From positions 591,001 through 655,000 of the forward strand of contig JAHLKD010000006.1 in the NCBI GenBank assembly GCA_025526935.1: a stretch of DNA of 64,000 nucleotides, in the 5' to 3' direction. The stretch is from Cladochytrium replicatum. Lineage: Eukaryota > Chytridiomycota > Chytridiomycetes > Cladochytriales > Cladochytriaceae. The notes below the pieces were generated by a model, which worked only from the letters and a program-made list of their open reading frames with translations, had not been told where the DNA came from and did no database searches. The first letter of the stretch is position 1. Each line of letters begins with the position of its first letter. A program made the position numbers and the translations under genes. Positions 11,756-23,917 of the stretch are shown in pieces.

Positions 11756-12877
11756 TCAAATGTCACGTACCGTTACTGCAAAAGCAACGGTAACAGAAGG
11801 TGATGATGAGGACTTCATTACGTTCGCCATCCTTATCTTTATCAGAACAACGCCTACAGAAAAGTTAAAATAGGTACCTCGCACTATTCTCCCAGAATAA
11901 CATGATGCGATGGGTGCAAGCGTGACCCCAGCTGTCTCCTGAAAGCCATTTTCAATAAATTTTCAGATTCGCATCGCATCATACCAAGGGCAGGTAATAG
12001 CTTCATCCGTTCAATAATCCCGGTTTTCATGATCTTCATGGTAAGCTGATTTGACACAACGATCTATCACGAACTGAGCCTCAATCCTATTATCTGTTTC
12101 GAGATCATGGATGCATACGCTCACGTCATACTCTGCTGCACATCGTGATAATGTCTGTGCAATATGATGAAGAAGCCTGTGGCGGGCACCCAGATCTGAT
12201 ATCGCGTGTCGAAAGTGAAACGCAAGGCTATCTATAACAACCAGCCTGATCTAAGCTCGAAGTTAGAGAGGCGAAACGATACAAATCGAGTTTCCTACCT
12301 GAGGGTTTTGGGAGAGATACTCGTGAAGGAGGTTCACAAAAGCAAGGATTTGGACATGATCAAAAAGGCGAAATATGTGTATCCCTGAAAGTAAGGATTC
12401 CCAGTCAGCTTCTATCTGCAAACACTACTTAGTATGCAATTGGTTGACTTTGGAATAGCACATCACCTGGTCCGTCAATCTTATTTCCTCAACTCTTCTA
12501 CTTGCAATTTCTGCGAGCCGATCTACAATCATGCTCCCTTCGGTGTCTGAAATAATCCGTGAGTCTTTGTTGGGTGATTGCTGGTTGCTAACATACCAAC
12601 AACTATTGCCTGGCCATCCAAACCCCCAAACTTTTCCGGTAAATTAACATTGACAGCAAGTTGCATACTTCAGATATTCAATAAGATCATCTTTTGCCAT
12701 CAATTCCAATACAAACCATATTTGAGTTTTGCCAATACCAGGAGGCCCTGTGAGCTCTGTCACACATCTCGAAGGCAAGCCATTTCCTAAAAGGGAATCC
12801 AAGTTCCGACTTCCCGTAGATATGTGTAACGCTGCCCTCTCCCGTTGCAACAGATCCAGTGCTGAAACTGGCTGCAT
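11756..12877 (-). CDS. RAD51C: RAD51C-like RecA-family recombinase paralog
   Basis: RAD51C acts in homologous recombination repair in Rad51-paralog complexes. The exons read ALDLLQRERA, then TGSRNLDSLLGNGLPSR and the Walker A motif GPPGIGKTQ. A splice joins this to ICMQLAVNVNLPEKFGG. The next blocks are DTEGSMIVDRLAEIASRR, an exon encoding IDSLAFHFRHA (Walker B region), and SWGHACTHRIMLFWE. The last exon is RMANVMKSSSSPSVTVAF, ending VRDI with TGA at 11756-11758. These match RAD51C better than RAD51: the GxPGxGKTQ context, DTEGS and WGHA order. The start is uncertain. The ATG at 12877 follows an open stretch with no upstream Met before an in-frame stop, so a further N-terminal exon may exist. 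Confidence 0.87.
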
Positions 12878-13340
12878 TTTGCTGTGCCACACTGGTTCGT
12901 GGATGCCCAATGCAAACCGACGTTTTGGTGGGAATCGCAGATGAAGATGGATCGAAAGTTAAGAATTCTGAGGAACTGAGTGGGCGATATGCATCCGATT
13001 TGCCTTCTCGGGGGTGGTTTACCACGAAATCTGCGGAGTCGCGATCTCCCCCAGTAATCACGCTGTACTAGAGTTGTGGCATATGCGAAGAAGAATTCCG
13101 ATCCTTCTAAGGTCATCTGGAGGTAGTTGAAGGTCATCTGGAGTAGTGGAGGTCTACTAAGGAGGTCCTTCACATTTGAAGATCAAGCGGTGTGAACGTT
13201 CCTCGTGGCGTTGGGTCGAGGCATACAATCACAGGGGTAAGTGAGTGACCCCTGTGCATACTGCTAAGCTCAAGCGTAAGGATCTACTTCCACGACGCTA
13301 CGTCACTCGGATTTAAGATTCCGTTCGTAACCTGGCAGGC

Positions 13341-14953
13341 ATGGCCAATGTCCACAGGTATCACCCTGGAACGTGTCGTTTCGGAAGAACCAACAGCTTC
13401 GTCAAAGGTGAATCCGGTTCTTTACACACTATTGCATCCAATCGAATCTCCACGTCCGCTTTTCATGCTAAACGCACCCACACGATACCTCCAGCAAATT
13501 TGAAGGCTGATCATCGTACAGTTTATGAAAGCGAGTCAACAACTCACCCAATTATCATGACCTACAGCAAATCCGAGAAGATTCATTACGTTTGGTCGTA
13601 CGACGTGCCAAAGTCTTCAGTAATGGTCCAACCATCTCCCCCGGAGTCGAGAAAGAAGATCTTCTATTCGCCGCTCGGATTCTAGATTATCTCTTGATAG
13701 GGCTTCGCATCCTGTTCGCCAAGATTCTCTCAGCGGTGGTGTTCCGTCTGACAATGACGATGAAAGCTACTTTGTAGCTTTGGACGGAACATTGGCCGCC
13801 TTTGGAAGCGTATAATTTGATTGGTATGAATCAATATCATTTTAAAAGCTGCCTTTAGGTCGCGAAGATCTGGCTGAGCATCTCACTGCAGGCGTTCTAG
13901 TGCGATTCAACAAAGCTCATTGGAAATCTCAAGAAAATCCAAACAAGCACTTTGGGACGGCGTGAAAGAAGGAAAGACCGCCCCAAAAGTAGAGAGTGGA
14001 GTTGATATTCAGAACGAAATTTCGAATCTGCGTTTCCCTGAAGACCGCCGGCCTGAGAAAGGAGCAAAGATGCTGGATCTTCCGAATATGTTGAGGCGTG
14101 TCTCTCGGATTCAAAGTGAGTACATATTGAAACATTGGTGTATGTTGACATTTCCACCTTGTTAGTTAAGTGCAGCAGATATGTCCATAGAGCAGCAGAT
14201 GGACTTCCAAGTGTTAAGCTCGAGGACAGCATCCCTTGGCTATTTACGTACACCACTTTTACCTGTGAGATTAGTGGGCCGCTCAACATTCCCCAGATCC
14301 AGTTGGGCGGAAAATTCATCGGGCATTATGGAACAGTAGCACTTGATATGCAACAATTTGCATCAGACTTCCAAGATTGGTGTCAGTTCGACACCGGGGT
14401 CGCGACAGGCGGACGAACTAAACCATCAGCAGAGCATGCTGGACTTATGTTTGGGTTTGGGTTAAATGGACATTTGCGGAAGTTGATTCGTGGGATACAT
14501 TCCATTTTCTATCGCAAAATTATGAGTTGATGCGAATCGCAATGCTTCTCGGATACTCCGCCTAATATTGCGGAACAACGTACATCATGTGGAGTGACAT
14601 TCGTCCTCACATGAAATTAGTGGACGACTTGATTCCAAGCTTCAATAAAGGCAGGGATGGAACACGACCCAAAAAGATTAACAATTGCTGCTGTTCGAAG
14701 TGGAGAGCTTCAGATCCTTACACAAGCTTACGATAGTATTATTGCTGTGTGTTTCTCAATCGCACTTCGATTCGCTGGGTCTGCCAATAGTGACGCTTAT
14801 GATTGTCTAATGAATCACTTCCGAAGGTTTAAATCGCAGTCAACGTTTGTTGGTGCGTATTGCATTGCTCCTGTCATGGTGATGACTTGTTATCAAAATC
14901 TTCTTGAAGATTTAAGAAAGCATCTAGCAAAATATTTGTGTGGCACAGCATAA
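13341..14953 (+). pseudogene. Decayed fragment of anaphase-promoting complex subunit APC1
   Basis: Short APC1-like blocks occur in the right order but in different frames, with stops and large gaps. At 13540-13600: HPIIMTYSKSEKIHYVW, then a frameshift to VVRRAKVF. At 14270-14480: NIPQIQLGGKFIGHYGTVAL, WCQFDTGVATG, then directly AEHAGLMFGFGLNGHLRKL, where about 20 conserved residues are missing. A frameshift leads to FLSQNYELMRIAMLLGYSA and a stop. At 14585-14650: YIMWSDIRPHMKLVDDLIPS, and after another frame change YDSIIAVCFSIALRFAGSAN. APC1 is normally well over 1,400 residues; this relic spans 1.6 kb and lacks most of the protein. It ends three bases before the LENG1-like ATG. APC1 is essential, so an intact copy should exist elsewhere. 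Confidence 0.8.
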
Positions 14954-14956
14954 GCG

Positions 14957-15917
14957 ATGGGAAAGCTGTGGGTGGTGCTGGAATGGGTTTGCGATTACTT
15001 ACTTAAAGTCTGAATGCAGAAATATCCTCCAGCACAAGAGCTGGCATGTGTACAGCGAAAAGAATCGAGAGAAAGTGCGAAGAGATGAGGAGGAGGCTCG
15101 CAAAAAGGAACAAAAGGAGAAGGATAGGGCAATTGAAGTGGTGAGCTTGAGCCGTTGTTGATGCCACTTTGATGAAACTGAAACGTGACTGGATTTCCAG
15201 GAAAGCGACCTTCGACTTCAAAAGCTGCGAGCTAAGAAAGGGAACGCTTCCTCACCCACCGAACCCAAACCGCCACCAGAGGTAGATATCGCATTCCTAT
15301 ATGGTCTCTTTTCTAAATGTTTTCTAGGATGACGAAACTCAATCCAAACAGGAGAAGCCGGCTCAGCAGGGTTTTGCTTTAGGTGGTGAACTGAATGGTG
15401 AACAGCGAACACCATGGTATGCCTCACGCGATGGGAAGAAACGTAAAGTTGAGCAAGCGAACGAGTGAGCCCCTTATTAAGTCTTTCTTATGCATGCGTC
15501 TAATCTAATCGGCCTCCCAAAGCGCGTCAATCGAAGCGGATCAAATTCTGAAGGAAAAAGAGGATCCCATGTCCGCGTTTTCAAAGTACAGCACCAAAAG
15601 GCACAAACTTGAACCGTCACACGTTATCACGCAGGTAGCAACTAAACTGCACGTATTTAGAGCTCTCTGACGAAACTGTCATGCAGAAATCTGGCGCCCC
15701 GTCATCAGTGAAATCTGAAAAGAGCAAATCAGAGGCCGATCTTAGAGACGAACGCTTGAAAAGAGAACAGCAGGAGCGTTTGAGGGCGGAGGCCTTGATC
15801 GCAAAGATGAGAGGAGTAAAGTCTTCCCAGGATCAGATTCGTATTCGGCAGGCGTCTGATCGAACCTACTACAATTCACAGTTCAACCCACATTTAGTGA
15901 AGAAACCAAGAGAGTAG
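14957..15917 (+). CDS. LENG1-like protein with CIR_N (CBF1-interacting corepressor N-terminal) domain
   Basis: Exon 1 is only 11 nt (14957-14967, MGKL split) and joins, across a 52-bp intron, to an exon at 15020 that reads NILQHKSWHVYSEKNREKVR RDEEEARKKEQ (split here). This is the classical N-terminus of the LENG1/CIR_N family, linked to spliceosome-associated proteins. Further exons add ESDLRLQKLRAKKG, then GELNGEQRTPWYASRDGKKR (the TPWY block is family-typical), then MSAFSKYSTKRHKLEPSH. The last exon (to 15917) ends QFNPHLVKKPRE. The protein is highly charged and probably helical. It begins immediately after the APC1 relic, so its promoter must lie inside that relic. Confidence 0.85.
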
Positions 15918-15982
15918 TGTGATCCAGGCGGGCTAATGATATTTATTGCAACACAATACATCAAGAAATAGAAAGGCTCCAC

Positions 15983-16490
15983 TCAGTCTTTCATTGATGT
16001 CAGTTCGACCAGCAATTGCCTGCGTGTTTCTAAATAAGCTTTGAATGACAGGCAAGCGAGGATGCTTACCAGTCCGATGGATTATCCAACATAACTGATT
16101 GCTTCAGAGCCGCGATTGCATCATCTTTCCCTGTCGAAAAGTTTAGATGGTTCGGAAGGAAATTGTTTATGTGCTTACGATTCACTGCAATGCACGCCCT
16201 CGCCATGATCTGATAGGCATTGTACTTGCAACGCAATCACGTCAACATACAAGTTAAGTAGTATGATATCAAATTACATTGAGAGGATCTAGCTGTACGC
16301 TCTTCTCAAAGCACTCTATTGCCTTCGTGAAATCCTTCTTGTTATAAAACCCAACACCACATCTAAACCAGCCCAGTGAGTTTCGTGGAAGAGCTCCGAC
16401 GCGCAGTAGCAGCCATTCTTCTGACGAGCTCTGATACGCGCTGTTTGGATCCCTGTGAGCAGCTTTTGTAATGCTTTCCTCCACTTCCAT
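15983..16490 (-). CDS. Small tetratricopeptide-repeat protein
   Basis: Spliced from several exons with roughly 50-80 bp introns. From an ATG at 16490 it reads MEVEESITKAAHRDPN, then EEWLLLRVGALPRNSLGWFR, then a canonical TPR, NKKDFTKAIECFEKSVQLDP. The next exon adds YNAYQIMARACIAVNRKDDA and IAALKQSVMLDNPSDW. The last short exon ends QLLVELTSMKD with TGA at 15983-15985. The product is about 120 residues with two to three TPR units, so it is likely a protein-interaction module. An ATG at 16560 opens a different frame and would need an extra splice. Which TPR family it belongs to is not clear. It is tail-to-tail with the LENG1-like gene, 65 bp apart. Confidence 0.65.
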
Positions 16491-16792
16491 CGTTTTCCTT
16501 CTGGACTGTCTCGAGCTCGGGGTCAGGAACGCCAACCTCAGGGCTTCCAGAAGCTGCCATAACTCAAGTAACCAGTGGCTTGGATGTTCGCGCTGTTTCC
16601 ATTTCGAGAAAACATTACCGTTCCGAAATGTTGTAATTTTGTACAATGAATAGTTCTCGACATTCCCTCGTAAAGGGGAGAAATGGAACTTTGAGACAAC
16701 TACAACTACAGATCCCCCACCCAAAAAAAAAAACCGCGACCAAATTTCCCAAAAGATTGAACTCAGTTTTCAGTGTCTGTTTCTGCAAACAC

Positions 16793-18286
16793 TCACTCCA
16801 CCCCTTGGTACGAGTGATTATGGAAGGAAATCACATTTGTCACACCGCTCACTCTCTGGACAGCTTCGAGCGACGGCAAGCTGGGCTTCCTCGGTTGCCC
16901 TCGCTTTGGTCGGAGCAACGCCGACGTCGACAGCATAGGACGTAATCTCCCTGTACCGACACCCCTATGAATCAGAGTCGGCAGGAATACAAACACGTCG
17001 CCTGCACGCATGCGGAACTGGTGCGGGCGGCAGAGGGTGTGGTCGAGTTCCGGCGGTGTGGATGGAGAGGGGAAGGCAACCGCTGCCGACTTTCCCAGGA
17101 ACGGCTGCATCAGTTCCTCAATTTTATGCTTTCGACTCTCTTGCGGTACTCCTAATTGAGCTACAGCGTCATCTTTGAGGTTCCCAGCGGAAACAGCGCG
17201 GAGATAGGCTTCGTATGTTTCCCCTGAGTGGCTGGCGGGGAGGAATTCTGGCCCTACGGTGTCTCGGACAGCCATGAGCCCGCAAACGCCAAACGTGTCA
17301 AAGTCGCGATGCCAGAGCTGGTGCTCGGCTGTGCGCAAAGCGACAAGAAGCTGAGGGTGATGGGGCGTCCAACTGACACCATTAGTCAAAATGGGTTGTG
17401 CCTTTGGGGCAGCGGTAGAAGATTCATCGGATCGATCTTCATTGGAGGAGCCATTTTCTGGAGACTTTGAATCCGCCAGCACCTTCATGACACCGTCCAG
17501 GAAGTGTGCTGCGCCCATGTCTCCTTCCACGTTGATCTGCCATCGCCCACCAGGGAGAATTTGTGCCTTCGAAGGATTCAGTCCGCCATCAATCCTGCTG
17601 ATCGTTGCAAGAAGATAAAGCATCAAACGATTCGCTAAGCGAGAAGTAGCATCCGTTGCAGGTACATATACGAATCCAAGCGTTTGAAGTTGTACAAGGT
17701 TCGATTCCACGGCTTCCGCTAAGTCGTCCGCTGTTTTCCTATCAGACTCTGGTACAGATGTAATTGGTTGAGAGAGTGCAAGGTTGGAGGCCGCCGAATC
17801 GAACTGATACTGTTCCAAAAAAAACTTCACAAAATCACGACCGCCGGTTTCTTCCACCAACAAATCTGCCTCCTCAATATCCATCGGCATCACGAGGCGT
17901 GCGAGTGATTTCGAGATACCAGCAGGATAAGCTTTGATCTTGCTGACGTCAGGCACACCATGCGTAGTCATTAACATGCTCTCATCCATTGTCTGCGAAT
18001 CTGCTGTGCTAGCAACACGAGAGCGTTTCGACTTTTTCTCAGCTGATTTTTCTGAGTTCTTTGGACGTTCGGCAGCCCTTTTTCGCCCTGCAAGTTTGGT
18101 ATCTGAATCCGATGGTGTCATTTGTTTCTGTTCGCTGGATCGTACTGGAGCGATAGTTATGTGTTGCGGCCTAGCTGCTGGCTCATCCTTCTGAATTGCA
18201 GGGTTTGCATTGGTTTCGCCAGCTTCCTCGATGGCAAGCTGTTTTGTTCTGGATCGAGTGATGCGCACATCCCCCGCAGTCGGCAT
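16793..18286 (-). CDS. Intronless 2OG-Fe(II)-oxygenase-like protein (PhyH-like fold) with basic N-terminus
   Basis: A single exon of 497 codons from an ATG at 18286. Residues 1-110 are polar with clusters of Lys/Arg (KKSKRSR near 85-90), a plausible nuclear localisation signal. The C-terminal half looks like a double-stranded beta-helix oxygenase. It has H326-R-D328 (LWHRDFDTFG), then a conserved-looking GPEFLPASHSGE, a DVFVFLPTLIHRG segment providing H440, and R449 in RLRPML as the 2-oxoglutarate-binding Arg. This HxD...H...R order is that of phytanoyl-CoA dioxygenase-like enzymes. The substrate is unknown. Lack of introns is unusual among neighbours. It could instead be a catalytically inactive relative; the metal triad is visible but the fold is inferred. 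Confidence 0.7.
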   Translation of the reverse strand: MPTAGDVRITRSRTKQLAIEEAGETNANPAIQKDEPAARPQHITIAPVRSSEQKQMTPSDSDTKLAGRKRAAERPKNSEKSAEKKSKRSRVASTADSQTMDESMLMTTHGVPDVSKIKAYPAGISKSLARLVMPMDIEEADLLVEETGGRDFVKFFLEQYQFDSAASNLALSQPITSVPESDRKTADDLAEAVESNLVQLQTLGFVYVPATDATSRLANRLMLYLLATISRIDGGLNPSKAQILPGGRWQINVEGDMGAAHFLDGVMKVLADSKSPENGSSNEDRSDESSTAAPKAQPILTNGVSWTPHHPQLLVALRTAEHQLWHRDFDTFGVCGLMAVRDTVGPEFLPASHSGETYEAYLRAVSAGNLKDDAVAQLGVPQESRKHKIEELMQPFLGKSAAVAFPSPSTPPELDHTLCRPHQFRMRAGDVFVFLPTLIHRGVGTGRLRPMLSTSALLRPKRGQPRKPSLPSLEAVQRVSGVTNVISFHNHSYQGVE

Positions 18287-18752
18287 TATGTTGAAGGACG
18301 AAAAAACTTTGAGACAAACAGACTGTGCTGAGCTGCGATTCTAGTACACACTAGCCGCACTAGATCCGAGACTTCCTCTTCCGATGCTAGTTCTCCCAAG
18401 GGTGAGCGGTTCAGCGTTTTTAAGTCGAAACAAACGCGTTTGGGATGTTCTGGAAGGGCTTCTGGAAAAAAAAAAAGAAGCAGCTCAACACATAAACAGC
18501 AAATGTGCTGGTGTGAAAAGGTTAGTTACTGCCGGGGAGAGGGGAAGACCACAAAAATGCCTCTTCATTTAATATTTTAAAATTATGTACCTGTATAACC
18601 TCGTTTATTCGAACCTTCAGTAATTCTTTCAAAAACGTTACCCAGATTACGTCTTCGAACGTTAAGATGTGCTTAGAATATATTATTTTTCGTCGTCCTC
18701 CACATTTCTGTTTGCGCTACATGTGACTGACGCGCTCGTGTTTTTGACACAC
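18287..18752. promoter_or_regulatory. Divergent intergenic region between the oxygenase-like gene and the Ser/Pro-rich gene
   Basis: This 466-bp stretch separates two divergently transcribed start codons and probably holds both promoters. It contains A-rich runs (for example the poly-A tract near 18466-18478) and an AT-rich patch around 18570-18590. No TATA box or recognisable operator is convincing. No ORF with coding character was seen. Confidence 0.4.
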
Positions 18753-19770
18753 ATGCTGCTCACCGAGTCCAAACTTCCTCGCTGGAACGGCTCGACGAGC
18801 CCGGTGGTTCAGAGGACCACTGTCAGCGCATCTGCATTCGATCAATCCACATCCATTAAGGGGAAAAGCTCTTCAAATCCAATCCCCAAAATCCCTCGCT
18901 CTGCCACCGCCAATGTGTCTTCAAGCCCGGTCAAACCCACCACAACACCGGCGAAATCCAAACCGTCACCGACTCTCTCAACTTCTCATGTAGTCACGAA
19001 CCATCCCGGTCATACATCTCGTGCGAGTCCCTCTCGCCGCACCTCGACCGCCGCTTCACCGCCCACCGTATCTCGCACACCGCCGTGGAACAACTCACCC
19101 CCGCGCACCCCTGCGACTGGAGCCACGAGCCCCACCATCAGGTCCGCCGCAGTTTCCAGAAGGGCCTCCACAGTCTCATTAACCTCGCCGAACCGAAATG
19201 CCGGCATCTCCACCGGCATTCCAGTCCTTCGAAGCCGTCGCTCCGAGCCAGACGTCGCTAGAGCCGCAGAACCCATGAGCCCACTGCGCATGTCGTCCGC
19301 ACCCGTTCGCTTGGAGGAGCGTGAGCTGCGGTCGCGAGCTCGCAAAGTGTCGTCGTCGCAAAGGGGGTTGAGCTCTGTGAATGTCAAGCTGCCGCATTCC
19401 CCGCTGCCGTATTCACCTCCCCCTGTTCCTACATCAGCTCGCGCTGCAGAAAATTTTCCGCCTGCTCTTAAAAAAGATGCTTCGGGTCAGTCCCGGTAGG
19501 CGACAACATTTAAAGTGTGTTCATTGCTTGAAGTATTGGTATAGAAAATCGGAGACCCGAGTCCGTTTTGTGGCGGAGGTAGAAGTACTCCCTCGACAGC
19601 TTCGGATGCTCTACGCCCTTGCAATATTCTCAATTGCGTCTCCCCTCGCCCGTCTTCTCAGAAGTCTACTGGGCTGGAAGACCATCAGGTTGCTTCTCGA
19701 GCGCCATGTGGTTCCTGTGCTCTTCGCTCTGATGACGGGGTGGAAACGTATTATTCGAATCGGTCGCTGA
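18753..19770 (+). CDS. Hypothetical Ser/Thr/Pro-rich protein with hydrophobic C-terminus
   Basis: From an ATG at 18753 the first exon (to 19495) encodes about 247 residues dominated by Ser, Thr, Pro, Ala and Arg, with many SP/TP dipeptides (for example SRTPPWNNSPPRTPATG), so it is probably disordered and phosphorylatable. A 49-bp intron (19496-19544, GTAGG..TATAG) joins in frame to a second exon. That exon ends at a TGA at 19770 and includes MLYALAIFSIASPLARLLRS and HVVPVLFALMTGW, one or two hydrophobic stretches that could be membrane segments or an amphipathic anchor. No family was recognised. The frame after the splice is fixed by the intron phase; the exon-2 assignment is less certain than exon 1. 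Confidence 0.6.
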
Positions 19771-20009
19771 GACAAACAATGGAGAGAATTGTGCCTTTCA
19801 AAAACTCGTCCACAGTCAATGTGTTTTTGTTTTTGTCTCGTCTTTTGGCCATGTTTCATCCCTATTTCATTATTGTAAAAGGCGAGTTAATATAACCCAT
19901 ATATTGATAATCAAATGATGTGAACCATGGATTGAGAAAGATTAGAAAAAGCGAACGATCTGACCTGTTCTTCATCCCGTAACCCCAAAAACCCACGCAC
20001 AGCCGTCTA

Positions 20010-22378
20010 TTACAGCATGCCCTCATGGAAATGAACAGGCTCAAATCGTTTGTTCTGAGATCGACGACTTGGAGTACGGTTTTGAGAGTGTGCAGCCTTC
20101 TTTCGTGTGACAGGTAGGTTGGCGGGCCAAAGATTAGCGTCTCTGCAGACAAAGGAATTAATCTTTCAAACATCATTGAAAAAAATGGTAAACACTTACG
20201 GTGCATTCAGCTTTCGAGTAACGGACTCGAGATCGAGATCAAGGTAATATGCGATATAGTCACCAATATCCTTTTCATTCCAGCTTGCGTCAGATTTTGA
20301 TGAAAGATGAGGCAACAAATGTACTCACGGTGTTCTCGTTGTTTCCGGCAAGAGTGTGGCAACCTCCACCGTAAGCATAAAGGTTTACATCAACAGCGGA
20401 ATGCTAAGATACAGAGGTCAACATAATTTCATGACACCTGAGCAGTTAGCTTACTCCATGGGTTGCCCAACCAAGCTGCGCCCTGATATTCACAATCTTT
20501 GCAAGGAACATCTCCAACTCATAAGAACTCTCCGACTCCACAAGCTTCTGAACCTCCGCATCCGTCGCGTCAGTCACGTTCATCCATGAGCTGAGAACAG
20601 TGTCCAACACAAACGACTTGCGAGATGCCGACGAGGCGGGGTGAGCAACGATGGCCTCACTAACTATGGCCGTGGAGTTTTGGATGCCTGCGATGATCTC
20701 GGGGTGCCAGAGGTATTCTGGGTAATCTTCACTGACTTGGTATGCAACTGAGAATCCGCCTTTGCGCAAAGTTAAACCATACGATTAAAACTCGACCATT
20801 ATGAAGGGTAACTAACCAGTTTCGTGGTCGGAAACAGAAATCATGATAGTATCAGGATGCTCCTCGACGTACTTTTTGACGAGGGCAACTGTGTCCTGGT
20901 ATGCCATGATATCGTGATAGTGGGCAGCAGCGTCATTGCTGTCGCGAATGATCAGCATTTTTTTTCTCGAAAATCTTATTGTTCGCTACCTGTGTGCGGC
21001 CATGTCGATCCTGCTTCCCTCGATCATCAAAAAGAAGCCCCTTTCACTGGCTTTGCCGGTTGCAGCATGAGTGAGCAACTCAAGTGCTTTTGCGGCCATC
21101 TCCGCAAGAGAGGGTTCCTCCTTCGGATTGCGGTCGATCTCGTAGGACATGTGGTCAAGCGCAAACAATCCCATCAACGGAAGCCTGAAAGTTAAGGATC
21201 AATACCGGCCACTTTAAAGTATGCAAAACTCTCGTACTTTGCTTCAGATGCCTGAAGTTGGTCAAACTCCACTCGCGACTTCATCGTTGTCCAGCCATAC
21301 GTCTGGCCTTTCGCAAGGACATCGATTTCGTCCAATCTGCAGCTCCCGACCGTGTTGTTTGGAACGAAATGGCACAGCCCACCTCCAAACATCAGGTCCA
21401 CAGTTCGGCCGAGTGCATAATCTCCAATCTCATGGACGGCGATCAGATCCTCCATATCACGGTGGGGTACGTGTGCAGCAAACGAAGCTGGAGTTGCATG
21501 TGTGATTCGGGAAGTAGCAACCAATCCGGTGTGATAACCCCTCGCCTTTGCGGCTTCAAGAACCGTGCCGCACGGCTTGAAGTCGTCATCCTGTCCAATC
21601 GTTTTGAGCACTCGCAAAGCCTTTGAGCAGCTGAAGTTAAAACTCACCACTGCGATGGCTCCGTTGTACGATTTGATACCGCAAGCAAACGCGGTTGCTC
21701 CGGCAGCGGAGTCGGTGACCAAACTAGATGAGCTGCGTGTTCGAGACGAGCCCACTGAAATATGAGCGAAATCAGCGGACGGGCAAAGGAAGGTTGGGAG
21801 TGCTTTTACCCAAGATAGTGTCCAGTGGCAGCACATCCTTGGGCGTCAAACCGTTCGACCACTGATAGTACTGCCTTGCGAAAGCCTCTGAGGCAGGCCC
21901 AAATCCTGCACAGAATGCCATGTCAGCTCATGCAGCAACTCGCTTGAATGGAAGGTCCCATTACCGTCGGATATCAGCAAGATCACATTCCGTTTCTGAG
22001 CTGCATTATCGTACAGTTATTTGAGTTCTGGAATCCTAATAGTCACCGTTCTGTACATACGCGCAAAGAGCCATGCCAGCAGTCCAAATGAGCCTCCCGA
22101 CAGCATAAGGAATGTAAGGCTGAGTACAACAACGCCGGCCATCAGCAGGCCCTTCGACTAAGTGAAATGTGTAAGGCGCTCTCTATATAGAAGTATATGT
22201 ACTGCTATGAACGCACCCATCGTCCAGACGAACGGGGGACTGTTACAGTCAAAGGGGACGCATCAGCGATTGGAATGGGTGCAGTTCCGAGAAGACGCTG
22301 CGAATGCGAGTCGGTTTCGGCATCATTTTCGTCCGTCGCAGCGACTGGCGTGTAGTTGTCCGTCCGCTTAGGCATCAT
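20010..22378 (-). CDS. PHO8: Alkaline phosphatase (PHO8-like, probably vacuolar membrane-anchored)
   Basis: Metal-dependent phosphomonoesterase. From an ATG at 22378 the N-terminus is a polar cytosolic tail ([18 protein letters not shown]). The following exon (about 22030-22140) encodes a hydrophobic segment suited to a signal anchor, as in vacuolar Pho8. The nucleophile motif is [14 protein letters not shown]. Downstream are [17 protein letters not shown], the metal-site block [22 protein letters not shown], and VSDHETG. The metal-binding His occurs in [14 protein letters not shown]. The C-terminus runs [20 protein letters not shown], and a perfect GTAAGT donor joins a last exon ending HFHEGML at 20010. 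The Asp-Ser nucleophile and metal-ligand motifs are all visible. It is head-to-head with RPN11, 207 bp apart. Confidence 0.9.
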
Positions 22379-22585
22379 TTGAAATAAATGCAACCGGGTG
22401 TTAATAATGCCTAAGCAGCCACTTTCACTTCACCAACGGAACGAACGCGTTGTGAATCGTTGCTTGCGTGGACAGCACAGACCAGACCACCGAACTGATA
22501 AACATGGAGGTAGGGGTGCATTAGGGTCTCGAAACCATGCTGATCGGGTCTGCTTTGGGTTGACACTTAAAAGCGATTCGCTAGA

Positions 22586-23847
<1,262 letters not shown>

Positions 23848-23917
23848 TTGGCTGGAATAAGTCGTCAGGATAATCAATATATTAGTTTATTGTCGTTCGC
23901 GTTCTTTGCACGATGAG

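Noticed and set aside
12687-13061. 124-codon minus-strand ORF overlapping the RAD51C Walker A exon
   Set aside because: It begins at GTG, not ATG, and is the +1 shadow of the RAD51C exon; the real frame is confirmed by GPPGIGKTQ and downstream exons.
19010-19387. 125-codon minus-strand ORF
   Set aside because: Shadow of the Ser/Pro-rich gene on the plus strand; Arg/Gly/Glu-rich composition is the antisense of Ser/Pro/Thr codons.
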